Part shown: piece by piece, positions 8,490-17,707 of the stretch
How the letters are laid out: every line of letters begins with the position of its first letter
Position numbering within the stretch: the first letter of the stretch is position 1
Source of the DNA: Phycisphaeraceae bacterium
Lineage (GTDB): Bacteria; Planctomycetota; Phycisphaerae; Phycisphaerales; Phycisphaeraceae
Direction of reading: 5' to 3'
DNA length: 64,000 bases
Assembly: GCA_002704825.1 (NCBI GenBank)
Contig: PAIY01000093.1
Location: 1 to 64,000 of the forward strand
Position numbers and translations under genes: made by a program
Notes under the pieces: model-generated
Told to the model about the DNA's origin: nothing
Database searches by the model: none
What the model saw: only the letters and a program-made list of their open reading frames with translations

Positions 8490-9797
8490 TTACCCAATAG
8501 AGCGGAAGGTCTTGGTTTTGGGCTTGGATGCAAGAGAATTGCCCGTAGGTTCAGGAACCGGTGAGTCGTCGCAGAGCAGTGTTTGGCCTGTTTGTGCGGG
8601 GGGCTCTATTTCTGGTGTACCAGTTGATTTCGTCTCATCAGATTCTGTTGTCAGGATGGTAATTTCTTCGTTGATTCGGTTGGTGAAAAAGTAATTGATC
8701 AGTCGTTCTTTGAGCGTATTGGTAATCACCTGGCCACTACGGATTAACAAAGCACCATTGCGCATGCATACATCCTCTGCGAGAATCATGCTGGCACGAA
8801 TATCCATGACGCTGATGGTTTTACGTACAGATGGTTTTTCCTGAGCCAATGTCCCCAAAGCCAGATCCAAGAGATGTGGATCATAGAGATGCGCTTTCTT
8901 ACGCATGTAGCTGACGACTTCCGTCGCCGGATGGCCCCAGTCTTCAAGTTGGATCATATCTGAAAGCACACGCAGCAGTCGCGCACCCAGCGGGATGTCC
9001 TGGCCTTTGATATCGTTGGCGGGAAAACCACTGCCATCGAAATTCTTGTTCTGATAGAGAATGATCTGTGAGACCTCACCCATGCGTGGAATATGCTGAA
9101 TCAACCGATGGGCGACTTCCGGCACACTGTCGAGGACTTGCCTTTCGTTGGCAAGAAGGGATTCGTCATTGGCTTGCTTGATGATCAAATCACGTGGGAT
9201 GGTCACCGATCCTAACGGCGCAAGCATGGCAGCAAGGTCGATTTCCCAGATTTTAGTTATCTGGAGCTTGGGCAGAATCAATTTAATTTTCTCGCGAATC
9301 CGTTCACTGCGACCAAAACCTTCAGGATCAACCATGGAGAGGATTTCAGTGAGAATACGAATACTGCCACGCAAGGTTTGTTCGAGCAGTTCACGTTCAG
9401 CAGTCACTAAGCGATACTGTTTCAGACCTGCATTCAAGGCTTGGCTGAGTTGTTCGGGACTACAGGGCTTATTCAGAAAACGGAAGATATTCCCCTGGTT
9501 GATCGCATCAATCGCAGTTTGCTGATCGGCATTACCCGTGAGCATCATGCGTACACTGTTGGGTGTCAGCGATGCTACCTGTGTGAGCATCTGCACACCA
9601 TTCATCTCCGGCATTCGCATATCTGCGACGACGATGGCAAATGGGCGCGGTGCCTGTTTGATGATCTCCAACGCCTGAACTGGACCTTCAGCCGTTGTCA
9701 CATGATATTGCTTATGAAGCTGACGACGAATACCACTGAGGACATTGGGTTCGTCATCCACAAAGAGAATGTTTTCCGGGGGCATGGCCGTGGTCAT
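8490..9797 (-). CDS. Response regulator with degenerate HD-GYP domain
   Basis: A 435-residue protein. Receiver domain about 6-125 with acidic pair VDDE and phosphoacceptor D59 in VVADMRMPEMNG. A coiled linker leads to an HD-GYP-like domain (about 165-330): FDGSGFP corresponds to the YDGSGYP block, and LAPLGSVTIP occupies the place of the HDIGKIGIP block, so the HD pair is replaced; the double-His motif before DGSG is also lost (YQNKNFDGSGFP). Cyclic-di-GMP phosphodiesterase activity is therefore unlikely and a binding or scaffold role is more probable (inference). The C-terminal 60 residues are Pro/Thr/Ser/Glu-rich. AGGAAA precedes the ATG by seven bases; 11 bases separate it from the upstream regulator, so they are one operon. 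Confidence 0.88.
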   Translation of the reverse strand: MTTAMPPENILFVDDEPNVLSGIRRQLHKQYHVTTAEGPVQALEIIKQAPRPFAIVVADMRMPEMNGVQMLTQVASLTPNSVRMMLTGNADQQTAIDAINQGNIFRFLNKPCSPEQLSQALNAGLKQYRLVTAERELLEQTLRGSIRILTEILSMVDPEGFGRSERIREKIKLILPKLQITKIWEIDLAAMLAPLGSVTIPRDLIIKQANDESLLANERQVLDSVPEVAHRLIQHIPRMGEVSQIILYQNKNFDGSGFPANDIKGQDIPLGARLLRVLSDMIQLEDWGHPATEVVSYMRKKAHLYDPHLLDLALGTLAQEKPSVRKTISVMDIRASMILAEDVCMRNGALLIRSGQVITNTLKERLINYFFTNRINEEITILTTESDETKSTGTPEIEPPAQTGQTLLCDDSPVPEPTGNSLASKPKTKTFRSIG

Positions 9798-9808
9798 GAT
9801 TGGCTTTC

Positions 9809-10999
9809 CTATGCTGCAGTGGGTTTCTTGCTGTAAGACTCCCATGTACTCAGCGCGTCGGTTAACGCCAGTTGTTCAATGTATCCCCGGTCCAGTCGAT
9901 TGACATGAGTTGGATGATGCAGCTTGTCGACCAGATAGTTGGCAACATGGACTGCGGTTAACAATGAGAATTCGTTTTCCATGCTCATGGTCGGTTCGTG
10001 ATGAAAGACCACTGCCGCCACCACGTGATCCGGCAAGCCCCAGAGTTTGAGCAGGTGGCCCCCAATGTCAGCATGGTTAAACCCAAGCATCTGTTTTTCG
10101 GCTTGCCATTCTGATTGATTGTTGGCTTCGGTCGTCTCGAGAATCTGCGTGTATTTCTCAGGCAAACGTGTCGAAAGGACAAGCTTACCCGTGTCGTGAA
10201 GCAGGCCAGCGGTAAACGCAGCATCCGCCATGTCCTTGGATTGTTGCTGCATCAAAACAATCTGACGCGCCAGGCAGGCGACTTCATAGCTGTGTTCCCA
10301 AAGCCGATTCAGTTGCGGGTGCTGATGTTCAAGCTGGCGAAACAGATTCGCTGATAACGCGATGGAATGAATCAACGCACGCCCCAACAGCTTCACCGCA
10401 TCCCCCACATTGGTCACCCGCTGACGCAGACCAAAGAAGCTGGAGTTAACCAACTGCAGAATCTTGGCGGTCATCGCAGGGTCTTTACGGATTGTATGGC
10501 TGATGATCTGAATATTGGAAAATTCAGACTGGATCATTTCCGACAATTCCTGGTATAGCGTCGGGGGCGAGGGGAGTGAATCAACCTGAGCAACAAGATC
10601 CAGCAACGCACGGCTGTGAATCGATTGTTGAAAAGCCAGTGTTTTAGCAACGGTTTGGCGGAGTTCCTCCGCATCGCAGGGCTTTGAGAGATAGCGATGT
10701 GCCGATTCGGCTGCACGCAGGGTCATACTCTGATCGCTGTAACCTGAGAGGACAATACGCACCATGTGTGGGTATTTTTGCTTGATTAGGGATAACAATT
10801 CCGCGCCATCCATCTCGGGCATGCGCATGTCACTGACGATCACGTCAAAGTGATGCGTCTTGAGCAATTCCATTGCTGCTGCACCACTGTCAACGAAGTA
10901 CATTTCCCATTCACTGCGAAAACTGCGCAGCTGACGACGAAGACCTTGAAGAATATTCAACTCGTCATCAACAAACACAATTTTGAGTTTTTCTGGCAT
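9809..10999 (-). CDS. REC-HDOD response regulator (second)
   Basis: A 396-residue paralogue of the regulator at 7078-8286. Receiver domain with VDDE at 10-13, phosphoacceptor D57 in IVSDMRMPEMDG and a conserved YLSKPC block; HDOD domain (about 145-345) with IRKDPAMTAKILQLVNSSFFG, LLGRALIHSIALSAN and LLHDTGKLVLS. GGAG lies six bases before the ATG at 10999; the in-frame TTG twelve bases earlier overlaps that site. Only 21 bases separate it from the histidine kinase upstream, and 11 from the HD-GYP-like regulator downstream, so the three form an operon, with the kinase the likely phosphodonor. Confidence 0.92.
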   Translation of the reverse strand: MPEKLKIVFVDDELNILQGLRRQLRSFRSEWEMYFVDSGAAAMELLKTHHFDVIVSDMRMPEMDGAELLSLIKQKYPHMVRIVLSGYSDQSMTLRAAESAHRYLSKPCDAEELRQTVAKTLAFQQSIHSRALLDLVAQVDSLPSPPTLYQELSEMIQSEFSNIQIISHTIRKDPAMTAKILQLVNSSFFGLRQRVTNVGDAVKLLGRALIHSIALSANLFRQLEHQHPQLNRLWEHSYEVACLARQIVLMQQQSKDMADAAFTAGLLHDTGKLVLSTRLPEKYTQILETTEANNQSEWQAEKQMLGFNHADIGGHLLKLWGLPDHVVAAVVFHHEPTMSMENEFSLLTAVHVANYLVDKLHHPTHVNRLDRGYIEQLALTDALSTWESYSKKPTAA

Positions 11000-11020
11000 T
11001 ACGTACTCCAACCTGGTGGG

Positions 11021-13312
11021 TTAATGGTGCGTGGCAGTTTGTTCCAAATCTTCAGGCATGACATTGGCTTCGCAGTCAATGGGTAACACGATGGTGAAAG
11101 TCGTCCCCACACCGTCTTCGGTTTGAAAACTGATCTGACCTTGATGTTTGTCGACGATCACGGTCCGGGCAATGGCAAGGCCCTGGCCGGTGCCACGTCC
11201 AACCTGCTTCGTCGTGGTGAAGGGATCGTAGACACGCTGGCGAATGGACTGGGGAATCCCGCTGCCTGTGTCTGAGACTTCAATGACGACGTTTTCCTGA
11301 TCGTGTTTCGTGCGAATCTTGATGGTTCCCATGTCTTTATTGCCAGTGAGTTTTTGCTTGTCTTCAATGGCATGAGCGGCATTGACGATGAGATTGAGAA
11401 TGACCTGATTGATTTCGCCGGGGGTGCAGTTGACTTTGGGTAAGTTCGGGTCCAGATCCAGCTTCAGGTCCGAGACATACTTCCAGACATTGCGACTGAC
11501 AACAGTGGTGCTTTGGATGGCCTGATTTAAATCACTGAGTTGCTTGGTTTCGGTGCCTGGATGGGCAAAGCTTTTCATCGAGCGGACGATTTCAGCAACG
11601 CGCTGAATCCCGTCGAGTGTCTGCGTGATCGCAGAGGGGATTTCTTCATGGAGAAATTCCAGATCAAGTGATTGAATCTCGGTGATCAGTTTCTGGAAAT
11701 GCGGGTTCTCTGAAACTGGATCATCCTTCGTCGCATTGATGTATTGGAGCAATGCAGTTTGTGCCTGGTCCAACTCTTCAAATGCGTCTTTGAGAAACCG
11801 CGTGTTATCTCCGACATACTGGGTCGGGGTGTTGATCTCATGAGCGATGCCGGCTGCCAGTTCACCGATGGATTCGAGTTTCTGGGAGTGTGCCAGTTGC
11901 GTTTGTAATTCCTTGCGAGAAGTGATGTCGTGAGCAAAGGCATTAAACACAAAACCATCCGTGGTTTTCATCGGCGAGATGGATAGTTCGATGGGGAAAA
12001 GCCTGCCGTCTGCAGCACGTGCTTCCAGTTCAATGCGTTGCCCACTATCCTCTGAATCGGGCGAGCCGGTGAGAATTTTACGCAGTCCGCCATGGGTTGT
12101 GTCCTGTTTACTGGTCGGGGGGAGGATGGTTTGCGAAATGGTTCGACCGATGATTTGATCGGTTGAATAACCAAACAGACGTTGGGCCTGTTTACTCCAG
12201 TCAACGATATGCCCTGAGAAATTACACGAGAAGAAAGCTTCATTGGCAGTATCAAGAATTTCTCGTGTGCGATGTTCAGATTCATCAAGGGCTTTGCTTT
12301 TGATCTGGATGATCTGCATGGCATGTTGATGACTGGAGATGCTTGCACCAAGCAGGCCACTAAACAGCAGACTGATAATCACTGCTGCAGCAAAGATACT
12401 GTTGAGCAGGATCAGCAAGAGATTCGATTGGGCCGAGTAGCGATTGTTAATCTGTACTGCCCAGACACCGCCTGCCATGTGGTGGGTCGAAAGATTCTCA
12501 CTCGTGTTGAGTGTATTTTGAAGATCATCAAATCGAACGTGGTTGTTTTTAATCACTTCAGGATCGACATATTGCAGTGTGATATCTTCACCATCGATTA
12601 AGTAGGATTCATTCAGCATCAGCAAGGTGTCCAGGTCGATTGCCAAGGCGACCCAGCCTTTGAGCATGCTTAATCGATTCACGTTAGGTGAATCAAAATA
12701 ATCTTTTTTGTAAAGCGGGAGCACCAACGTGGTGGATTGTTTGGAGCATTGCCAGGTACTGATCGTTGGCAGACAGACAACCATGTTATCTCGCGCGGCT
12801 TGAATGAGTTTTTGTCGGATCAAATCAGAGGTATCGAAATTGATGGTCTTATTTTTTTCTTTTTCACGAAAACAAAAGCGCTTTTTCACAACCGCCTGCC
12901 AATGTTGAGGATTGCTTAAAGTGGTTTTGTCAAGGGAGGGGGGGGACTTGAAGTCAATAATGGCGATATCGGTTAATGCTTGATAGTTCCGGGGGATTTC
13001 AAGACCATAAATATACTGGGTCCACTCGTTGTCAGTGATATTTTCGCTGGCAAGATCCAAACTTTTACAACCCAACAGAACGGTTTCATATCGTTGAAAT
13101 TGGTTGAGAATATGTCTGGTTAGCTGCCGGTTTTGTTTTTCTTTTTGTTGCCAGGTCCAATGATGATACCCCCATAATGCCACGCCCCACAGACTCAGTG
13201 TGGTGATTATCATGAGGATGAGAACACGCAGCGGCATCGGCGTGGAGTATGACAAACGCACATGCCGGAGGATGGCTTTGAGATGCTGCCAGGATGAGTT
13301 CTTTCTAGGCAT
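11021..13312 (-). CDS. CHASE-PAS sensor histidine kinase
   Basis: A 763-residue membrane sensor kinase. A basic N-terminus and first helix (about 28-48) are followed by an extracytoplasmic region (about 60-295) resembling a CHASE1 domain (QFQRYETVLLG...WTQYIYGL), then a second helix (about 298-322), a PAS domain (about 346-468), a HisKA dimerisation helix with the phospho-accepting H491 in GIAHEINTPTQYV, and a HATPase domain with the N box NLIVNAAHAIE, SDTGSGIP and GRGTGQGLAIA. The ATG at 13312 gives a basic start before helix 1. First gene of an operon with two response regulators. CHASE1 domains commonly sense small external ligands; the ligand cannot be read from sequence. Confidence 0.93.
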   Translation of the reverse strand: MPRKNSSWQHLKAILRHVRLSYSTPMPLRVLILMIITTLSLWGVALWGYHHWTWQQKEKQNRQLTRHILNQFQRYETVLLGCKSLDLASENITDNEWTQYIYGLEIPRNYQALTDIAIIDFKSPPSLDKTTLSNPQHWQAVVKKRFCFREKEKNKTINFDTSDLIRQKLIQAARDNMVVCLPTISTWQCSKQSTTLVLPLYKKDYFDSPNVNRLSMLKGWVALAIDLDTLLMLNESYLIDGEDITLQYVDPEVIKNNHVRFDDLQNTLNTSENLSTHHMAGGVWAVQINNRYSAQSNLLLILLNSIFAAAVIISLLFSGLLGASISSHQHAMQIIQIKSKALDESEHRTREILDTANEAFFSCNFSGHIVDWSKQAQRLFGYSTDQIIGRTISQTILPPTSKQDTTHGGLRKILTGSPDSEDSGQRIELEARAADGRLFPIELSISPMKTTDGFVFNAFAHDITSRKELQTQLAHSQKLESIGELAAGIAHEINTPTQYVGDNTRFLKDAFEELDQAQTALLQYINATKDDPVSENPHFQKLITEIQSLDLEFLHEEIPSAITQTLDGIQRVAEIVRSMKSFAHPGTETKQLSDLNQAIQSTTVVSRNVWKYVSDLKLDLDPNLPKVNCTPGEINQVILNLIVNAAHAIEDKQKLTGNKDMGTIKIRTKHDQENVVIEVSDTGSGIPQSIRQRVYDPFTTTKQVGRGTGQGLAIARTVIVDKHQGQISFQTEDGVGTTFTIVLPIDCEANVMPEDLEQTATHH

Positions 13313-13498
13313 GATGATTGACCTGCATTTGCATGTACAAACATACAACGACCACTGGGACAGCACGCAACTGTCTCAGCGTTAAGTCAATCATCGATTA
13401 CACAGTGCGTCCACTTGGGTTATTGGTAATCGTGGATCACTTTTTTCAACGATTCACAACCTACAAACGGACATCATGTCATCAGCGTCCGAAAATGA

Positions 13499-14698
13499 TC
13501 AGGCCTGAACCTGACAAATCTTGCGCTTGCCGACCTTCAATACCTTTGTCCCCGCCAGTGTAACCTGTGCTTTGGGGTCGGTGATCTTATCGTTATCCAG
13601 ACTCACTGCACCTTGCTGGACAAACCGACGCGCTTCGGAGTTACTGGAAGCAAAGCCAGCTTCACAGATGAGTTTGAGCAGTCCGATGGGATTCTCTGAG
13701 ACGCTGATGGTTTCCAAGTCGGTAGGTAACTGGTTCTCAGCAAACCGGCGTCGGAACTCCTCGCTGGCAGCAACCGCAGCTTCAGGTGTGTGGAACTCCT
13801 CGACAATCACACGCCCGAGAATGTCCTTGGCTTCACGTGGGTGGGTCTCCTGTTCATCAAGCAATGAACCGATACGCGGTGCGGGAATACTCGTCAGCAA
13901 TTCGTAGTAGTTCTTCATCAGGCTGTCGGGAATGCTCATGACTTTGCCGAACATGTCGTTGGGCTCGTCGGTCACCCCGATGTAATTGCCCTTGGACTTA
14001 CTCATTTTTTCATGACCGTCCAAACCCACGAGAATCGGCATGACGATGACGACCTGTTTCTCCTGGCCGTCGCGTTCCTGGAGTTGGCGACCCATGAGAT
14101 TGTTAAACGTCTGGTCCGTACCACCGAGTTCAACATCCGCCTTGATCACCACGGAGTCGTACGCCTGCATCAGCGGGTACATGAACTCGCTGATCATGAT
14201 TTCCTTTTCCTGAGCCATGCGGTTTTTGAAGTTCTCGCGATGGAGCATCTGGCCGACAGTGACCTGCCCGGTGAGTTTGAGCACGTCGGCAAAGCTGAGC
14301 TTGGCCAGCCACTCAGAGTTGTAACGGACTTCGAGTTTGCCTTCGGAGGTGTCGAGAATCTTGCCCGCCTGCTGGAGATAGGTTTGTGCGTTGGCAGCGA
14401 TGGTCGCTTCATCCAAGATCGGGCGTGTGGTGTCACGACCGGTGGGGTCGCCGATCTTGGCGGTGTAATCACCGATGATCAGGGTGGCTTTGTGGCCAAG
14501 GTCCTGAAACTGGCGCATCTTCCTGAGCACGACCGTATGTCCCATGTGGATGTCCGGGGCCGTGGGGTCCATGCCGAGTTTGATATTCAATGTGCGGCCG
14601 GACGCGATCTTGCGCTTGAGTTCTTCAATGCTGTAGATGCTGTCGACACCGCGTTGGAGTTCCGTGAGTGTGTTCTGTATGTCTTGCATGCCAGACAT
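13499..14698 (-). CDS. tyrS: Tyrosyl-tRNA synthetase
   Basis: A 399-residue class I synthetase charging tRNA-Tyr. The HIGH-like motif HMGH is at 51-54, KMSKS at 231-235, and an S4 RNA-binding domain occupies the last 65 or so residues (LLKLICEAGFASSNSEARRFV). Sequence and length fit the TyrRZ type rather than the longer E. coli form. The ATG at 14698 is chosen from several in-frame starts because it begins the family N-terminus (MQDIQNTL); no clear ribosome site helps to decide. Divergent from the carbohydrate gene at 14871. Confidence 0.96.
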   Translation of the reverse strand: MSGMQDIQNTLTELQRGVDSIYSIEELKRKIASGRTLNIKLGMDPTAPDIHMGHTVVLRKMRQFQDLGHKATLIIGDYTAKIGDPTGRDTTRPILDEATIAANAQTYLQQAGKILDTSEGKLEVRYNSEWLAKLSFADVLKLTGQVTVGQMLHRENFKNRMAQEKEIMISEFMYPLMQAYDSVVIKADVELGGTDQTFNNLMGRQLQERDGQEKQVVIVMPILVGLDGHEKMSKSKGNYIGVTDEPNDMFGKVMSIPDSLMKNYYELLTSIPAPRIGSLLDEQETHPREAKDILGRVIVEEFHTPEAAVAASEEFRRRFAENQLPTDLETISVSENPIGLLKLICEAGFASSNSEARRFVQQGAVSLDNDKITDPKAQVTLAGTKVLKVGKRKICQVQA

Positions 14699-14870
14699 GA
14701 TACCCAGACCCGCTTCAGATGTCAGACGCATGGGGAAGGTCCATGTGGTCTTTAGACATAAAAGTGCGAAAAAATCCGTAAAATCGACCTTAGCCCCTTG
14801 TTATGGGATCAGGAGCTTTCATAATGACAGACTTGTTTTGAGACACGCTCCACTTGCCAAGGAAATCGGC

Positions 14871-16538
14871 ATGGACCTTCAGGCCTATCTGCAACACTTT
14901 CAACCCACACTCGATCCCAAGACCTCCTTGCCCGGCAAAGCCTTCAAAGGTCCGGGGTATCACTCGCTGATCCCCGAGGGGACTTGGGTGCATCACACCC
15001 GCGAAGCGATGGACTTTGCCTTGGCACTGCTCAATGCCAATGACCCGCAGGCTCCCACGCTGGTTCCCATAATTGTTGGGCAGGTTCTGGATATTCAGGA
15101 AACCGACCCCACAAAAAAGACCTTTGGTATCTGGCCATGGACATTTGAAGAATCTTTGGAAGAGATGTCGCCACCAGACTGGAACTGGGCGGACTTTATC
15201 GGCGTGCGGATCGCGCAGATGCTCAAGTGTCATGCCGACCAATTGGATGACACCTTGGTCGATCGCATGAGAACAGCGCTGGATCATGCAGCCTGGTCGA
15301 TCTTCCGACGGAACATGCATGCGGGCTACACCAACATCGCCGTGATGGGCGCCGGGTGTACAGCAGCGGCCGGGGAGTTGCTTCCCGAACCGCGGTTGCT
15401 CAAGTATGCCCAGATCCGTTTACAGAATGTCGTTGATCACGTGGCTGCCAACGGCTCATTTACCGAGTACAACTCGCCGACTTACAGCATTGTGCTGCTT
15501 GAAGAACTCTCACGTATCTTCCTGTTCTGTGAAGACCCGCTGATTCGCGCTCTGAGTCACGAACTGCTGGTCAAGGCATGGGAAGTTATCGGCGAGCATT
15601 TCCATCCTGCGACCCACCAATGGGCCGGCCCGCATGCGCGTGCCTATTCCCAACTCATCGGCCCGATGGCTGTGAAGATGCTTGAGGAAGGTTTGGGGTT
15701 GCGTATCCCGTTACATCCGCTGAATCACGATGCTGCCGACACCGTTGCCGCAATGGTTCCGACCCAGCCTTGCGCGGATGAACTGCGCGGCCTGTTTTTG
15801 CCTGAGAAAACCCAGTCACCGATTTGCATCCAGCGTCAGTTCAGCCAGTTTGCAAACTCCCCACAGGTCGGCACGACTTGGATGAACGACATCGCGACAC
15901 TTGGCTCAATCAACTGGGAAGACACCTGGAACCAACGCCGCCCGATTCTTGCGTACTGGAAGACGGATCAGGACCCCGCTGTGTCCCTGCGTGTTCGCTT
16001 CATGCATGACGGGTACGATTTTGCATCTGGCATGATCCGATCGCATCAAGTCGATCACCGAGTTCTATGCGCCTTGAGTTTTGTGAATGATCGTGGTGAT
16101 ACGCATGTGAATCTGGATGTCAAAGATAAACCCATCTTCACGTTTTCAGAGTTGGCCATGCAATGGGAATTGGTTGGCATCGGCGTGAATATTGATGCCA
16201 TCGACGAACACCGCTTTGAGCTGTCTGCTGGTGATTATCGCGCGGTCCTGCATACTGGTTTTGCAAGCTTTATGGGCAATCCTGTCAAATGGGAAATCAG
16301 TCAGATGGAACGCGGCGTCACGCTCAAAGCCATCTGCTATCAAGGTCAGCCCAAAGAGATTGACCTCAGTCAGATCAATGATTTTAAATTGGCCTGCGCT
16401 TTGGAACTCATCCCCATGTCACAGAACGCATCGACGGACAAGCTGGCGATTGAACCCGTCGGTCACAGCGGCTACTCAGCATCATGGCAGGACTTGCAGG
16501 TGCAGGTGCCAACCGTCTGTCAAAGCTATCTCGATTAA
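14871..16538 (+). CDS. Conserved protein of alpha/alpha-toroid type, function unknown
   Basis: A 555-residue protein without signal peptide. The first 330 residues are helical with repeats suggestive of an alpha/alpha barrel such as in heparinase II/III-like lyases: PPDWNWADFIGVRIAQML, HAAWSIFRRNMHAGYTNIAVMGAG and GSFTEYNSPTYSIVLLEEL are the most conserved-looking blocks; the C-terminal part (from about 370) is beta-rich. No known catalytic set is recognised, so no activity is claimed. AAGGAA stands six bases before the ATG at 14871, which rules out the long upstream extension. It lies 49 bases before an alpha/beta hydrolase and close to glycoside hydrolase genes, hinting at a glycan-related job (inference). 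Confidence 0.75.
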   Translation: MDLQAYLQHFQPTLDPKTSLPGKAFKGPGYHSLIPEGTWVHHTREAMDFALALLNANDPQAPTLVPIIVGQVLDIQETDPTKKTFGIWPWTFEESLEEMSPPDWNWADFIGVRIAQMLKCHADQLDDTLVDRMRTALDHAAWSIFRRNMHAGYTNIAVMGAGCTAAAGELLPEPRLLKYAQIRLQNVVDHVAANGSFTEYNSPTYSIVLLEELSRIFLFCEDPLIRALSHELLVKAWEVIGEHFHPATHQWAGPHARAYSQLIGPMAVKMLEEGLGLRIPLHPLNHDAADTVAAMVPTQPCADELRGLFLPEKTQSPICIQRQFSQFANSPQVGTTWMNDIATLGSINWEDTWNQRRPILAYWKTDQDPAVSLRVRFMHDGYDFASGMIRSHQVDHRVLCALSFVNDRGDTHVNLDVKDKPIFTFSELAMQWELVGIGVNIDAIDEHRFELSAGDYRAVLHTGFASFMGNPVKWEISQMERGVTLKAICYQGQPKEIDLSQINDFKLACALELIPMSQNASTDKLAIEPVGHSGYSASWQDLQVQVPTVCQSYLD

Positions 16539-16587
16539 CTGATCGGCTGCGATCTTTGAAATGACTTCCTCATCACCTGGAGCAATC

Positions 16588-17619
16588 ATGTCTTCTCCCA
16601 AACTCTCGCCGTCATTGGTGCATCAACATCTCATCAAGCAGACGAAGCAAGCTTTGGCATACGACCCGTCGCAGGACTTTGCCAGTTGGCAACGCAAACT
16701 CCGCAATAAAGTCCGCAAATTGCTTGGCCTGAACAAAATGCCCAAACAGCGTATCCCACTCAAACCCAGGACACTTTGGACACAGGATCACGAACTGGGC
16801 ACCATTGAGAAGGTGAGTTTTGCCAGCGAGCCCGGCGCGGATGTACTTGCCTATGTGTGTCTGCCCAAAGACGTCAAGCCACCGTACAACTTTGTGATCT
16901 GCTTGCAGGGCCATTCCACCGGCATGCACAACTCCATTGGTGTGCAACTGGATGACGAATTCAAACCCAAGGTCATCGAAGGTGACCGCGATTTTACCAT
17001 TCACTGCATGAAGCGTGGCTTTGCTGCGTTGTGCATTGAGCAGCGTGCCTTTGGATACCGAGCTGAGAAACATCAGAAAATCAAGAGTGAAAACATGACC
17101 TGTCACGATGCTGCGATGCATGCGTTGATGCTCGGCCGGACGCTTGTTGGTGAACGTGTTTACGACGTTGACCGTGGGATTGACTACCTGCAAAGTCGTG
17201 GTGACTGCGATATGAAAAACGTCGGCCTGCTGGGGAACTCCGGCGGTGGGACTGTCACCACGTTTGCAGCAGCAACATTACCCAATCGCATCGCCTACGC
17301 CATGCCGTCCTGCAGCACGTGTACCTATGCCCAATCCATCATGTCGATTTATCACTGCATGGACAACTACATCCCCGACCTGCTCAACTGGGCGGAATCC
17401 GGCGATGTGCTGGGGTTGATCGCACCACGTCCGATGGTGGTGGTTGCCGGTCGCGAGGATGAAATCTTCCCACTGCCGGGTGTCCGTAAGGCATTCAAAC
17501 AGATCAAGGCGATTTACAAAGCTGCCGGGGCAGAACAGAATCTCAAGCTGGTCATTGGTGAGGGGGGGCATCGGTTCTATGCGGACCCCGCGTGGAAAGC
17601 CATGCTCAAACTGATCTGA
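16588..17619 (+). CDS. Alpha/beta hydrolase (acetyl-xylan-esterase / dienelactone-hydrolase like)
   Basis: A 343-residue alpha/beta hydrolase. The nucleophile elbow is GLLGNSGGGT with Ser near residue 220; the acid is probably the Asp in VAGREDEIFP and the catalytic His that in GEGGHRFY near the C-terminus. The N-terminal helical part and the block FVICLQGHSTGMHNS fit the Abhydrolase_7 group, often annotated as acetyl xylan esterase. No signal peptide. GGAG lies five to six bases before the ATG at 16588; an earlier ATG at 16561 lacks a site. Probably co-transcribed with the preceding toroid-like gene and ended by the hairpin at 17643. Substrate not determinable. Confidence 0.82.
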   Translation: MSSPKLSPSLVHQHLIKQTKQALAYDPSQDFASWQRKLRNKVRKLLGLNKMPKQRIPLKPRTLWTQDHELGTIEKVSFASEPGADVLAYVCLPKDVKPPYNFVICLQGHSTGMHNSIGVQLDDEFKPKVIEGDRDFTIHCMKRGFAALCIEQRAFGYRAEKHQKIKSENMTCHDAAMHALMLGRTLVGERVYDVDRGIDYLQSRGDCDMKNVGLLGNSGGGTVTTFAAATLPNRIAYAMPSCSTCTYAQSIMSIYHCMDNYIPDLLNWAESGDVLGLIAPRPMVVVAGREDEIFPLPGVRKAFKQIKAIYKAAGAEQNLKLVIGEGGHRFYADPAWKAMLKLI

Positions 17620-17642
17620 GTTTCAACGCGATGAATAAATGA

Positions 17643-17691
17643 CAAGCCGCCAGATTCCCCGAAAAAGTGAATCTGACGGCTTGTTTTATTT
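17643..17691. terminator. Rho-independent terminator, repeat-like hairpin
   Basis: A 15-base stem (17643-17657 with 17669-17683) containing one internal C-A mismatch, an 11-base loop and a TTTTATTT tail. It lies between the convergent hydrolase and glycoside hydrolase genes. A related hairpin with the same mismatch occurs at 35138-35185. Confidence 0.85.
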
Positions 17692-17707
17692 GAGCTGGAT
17701 GGCTTGG

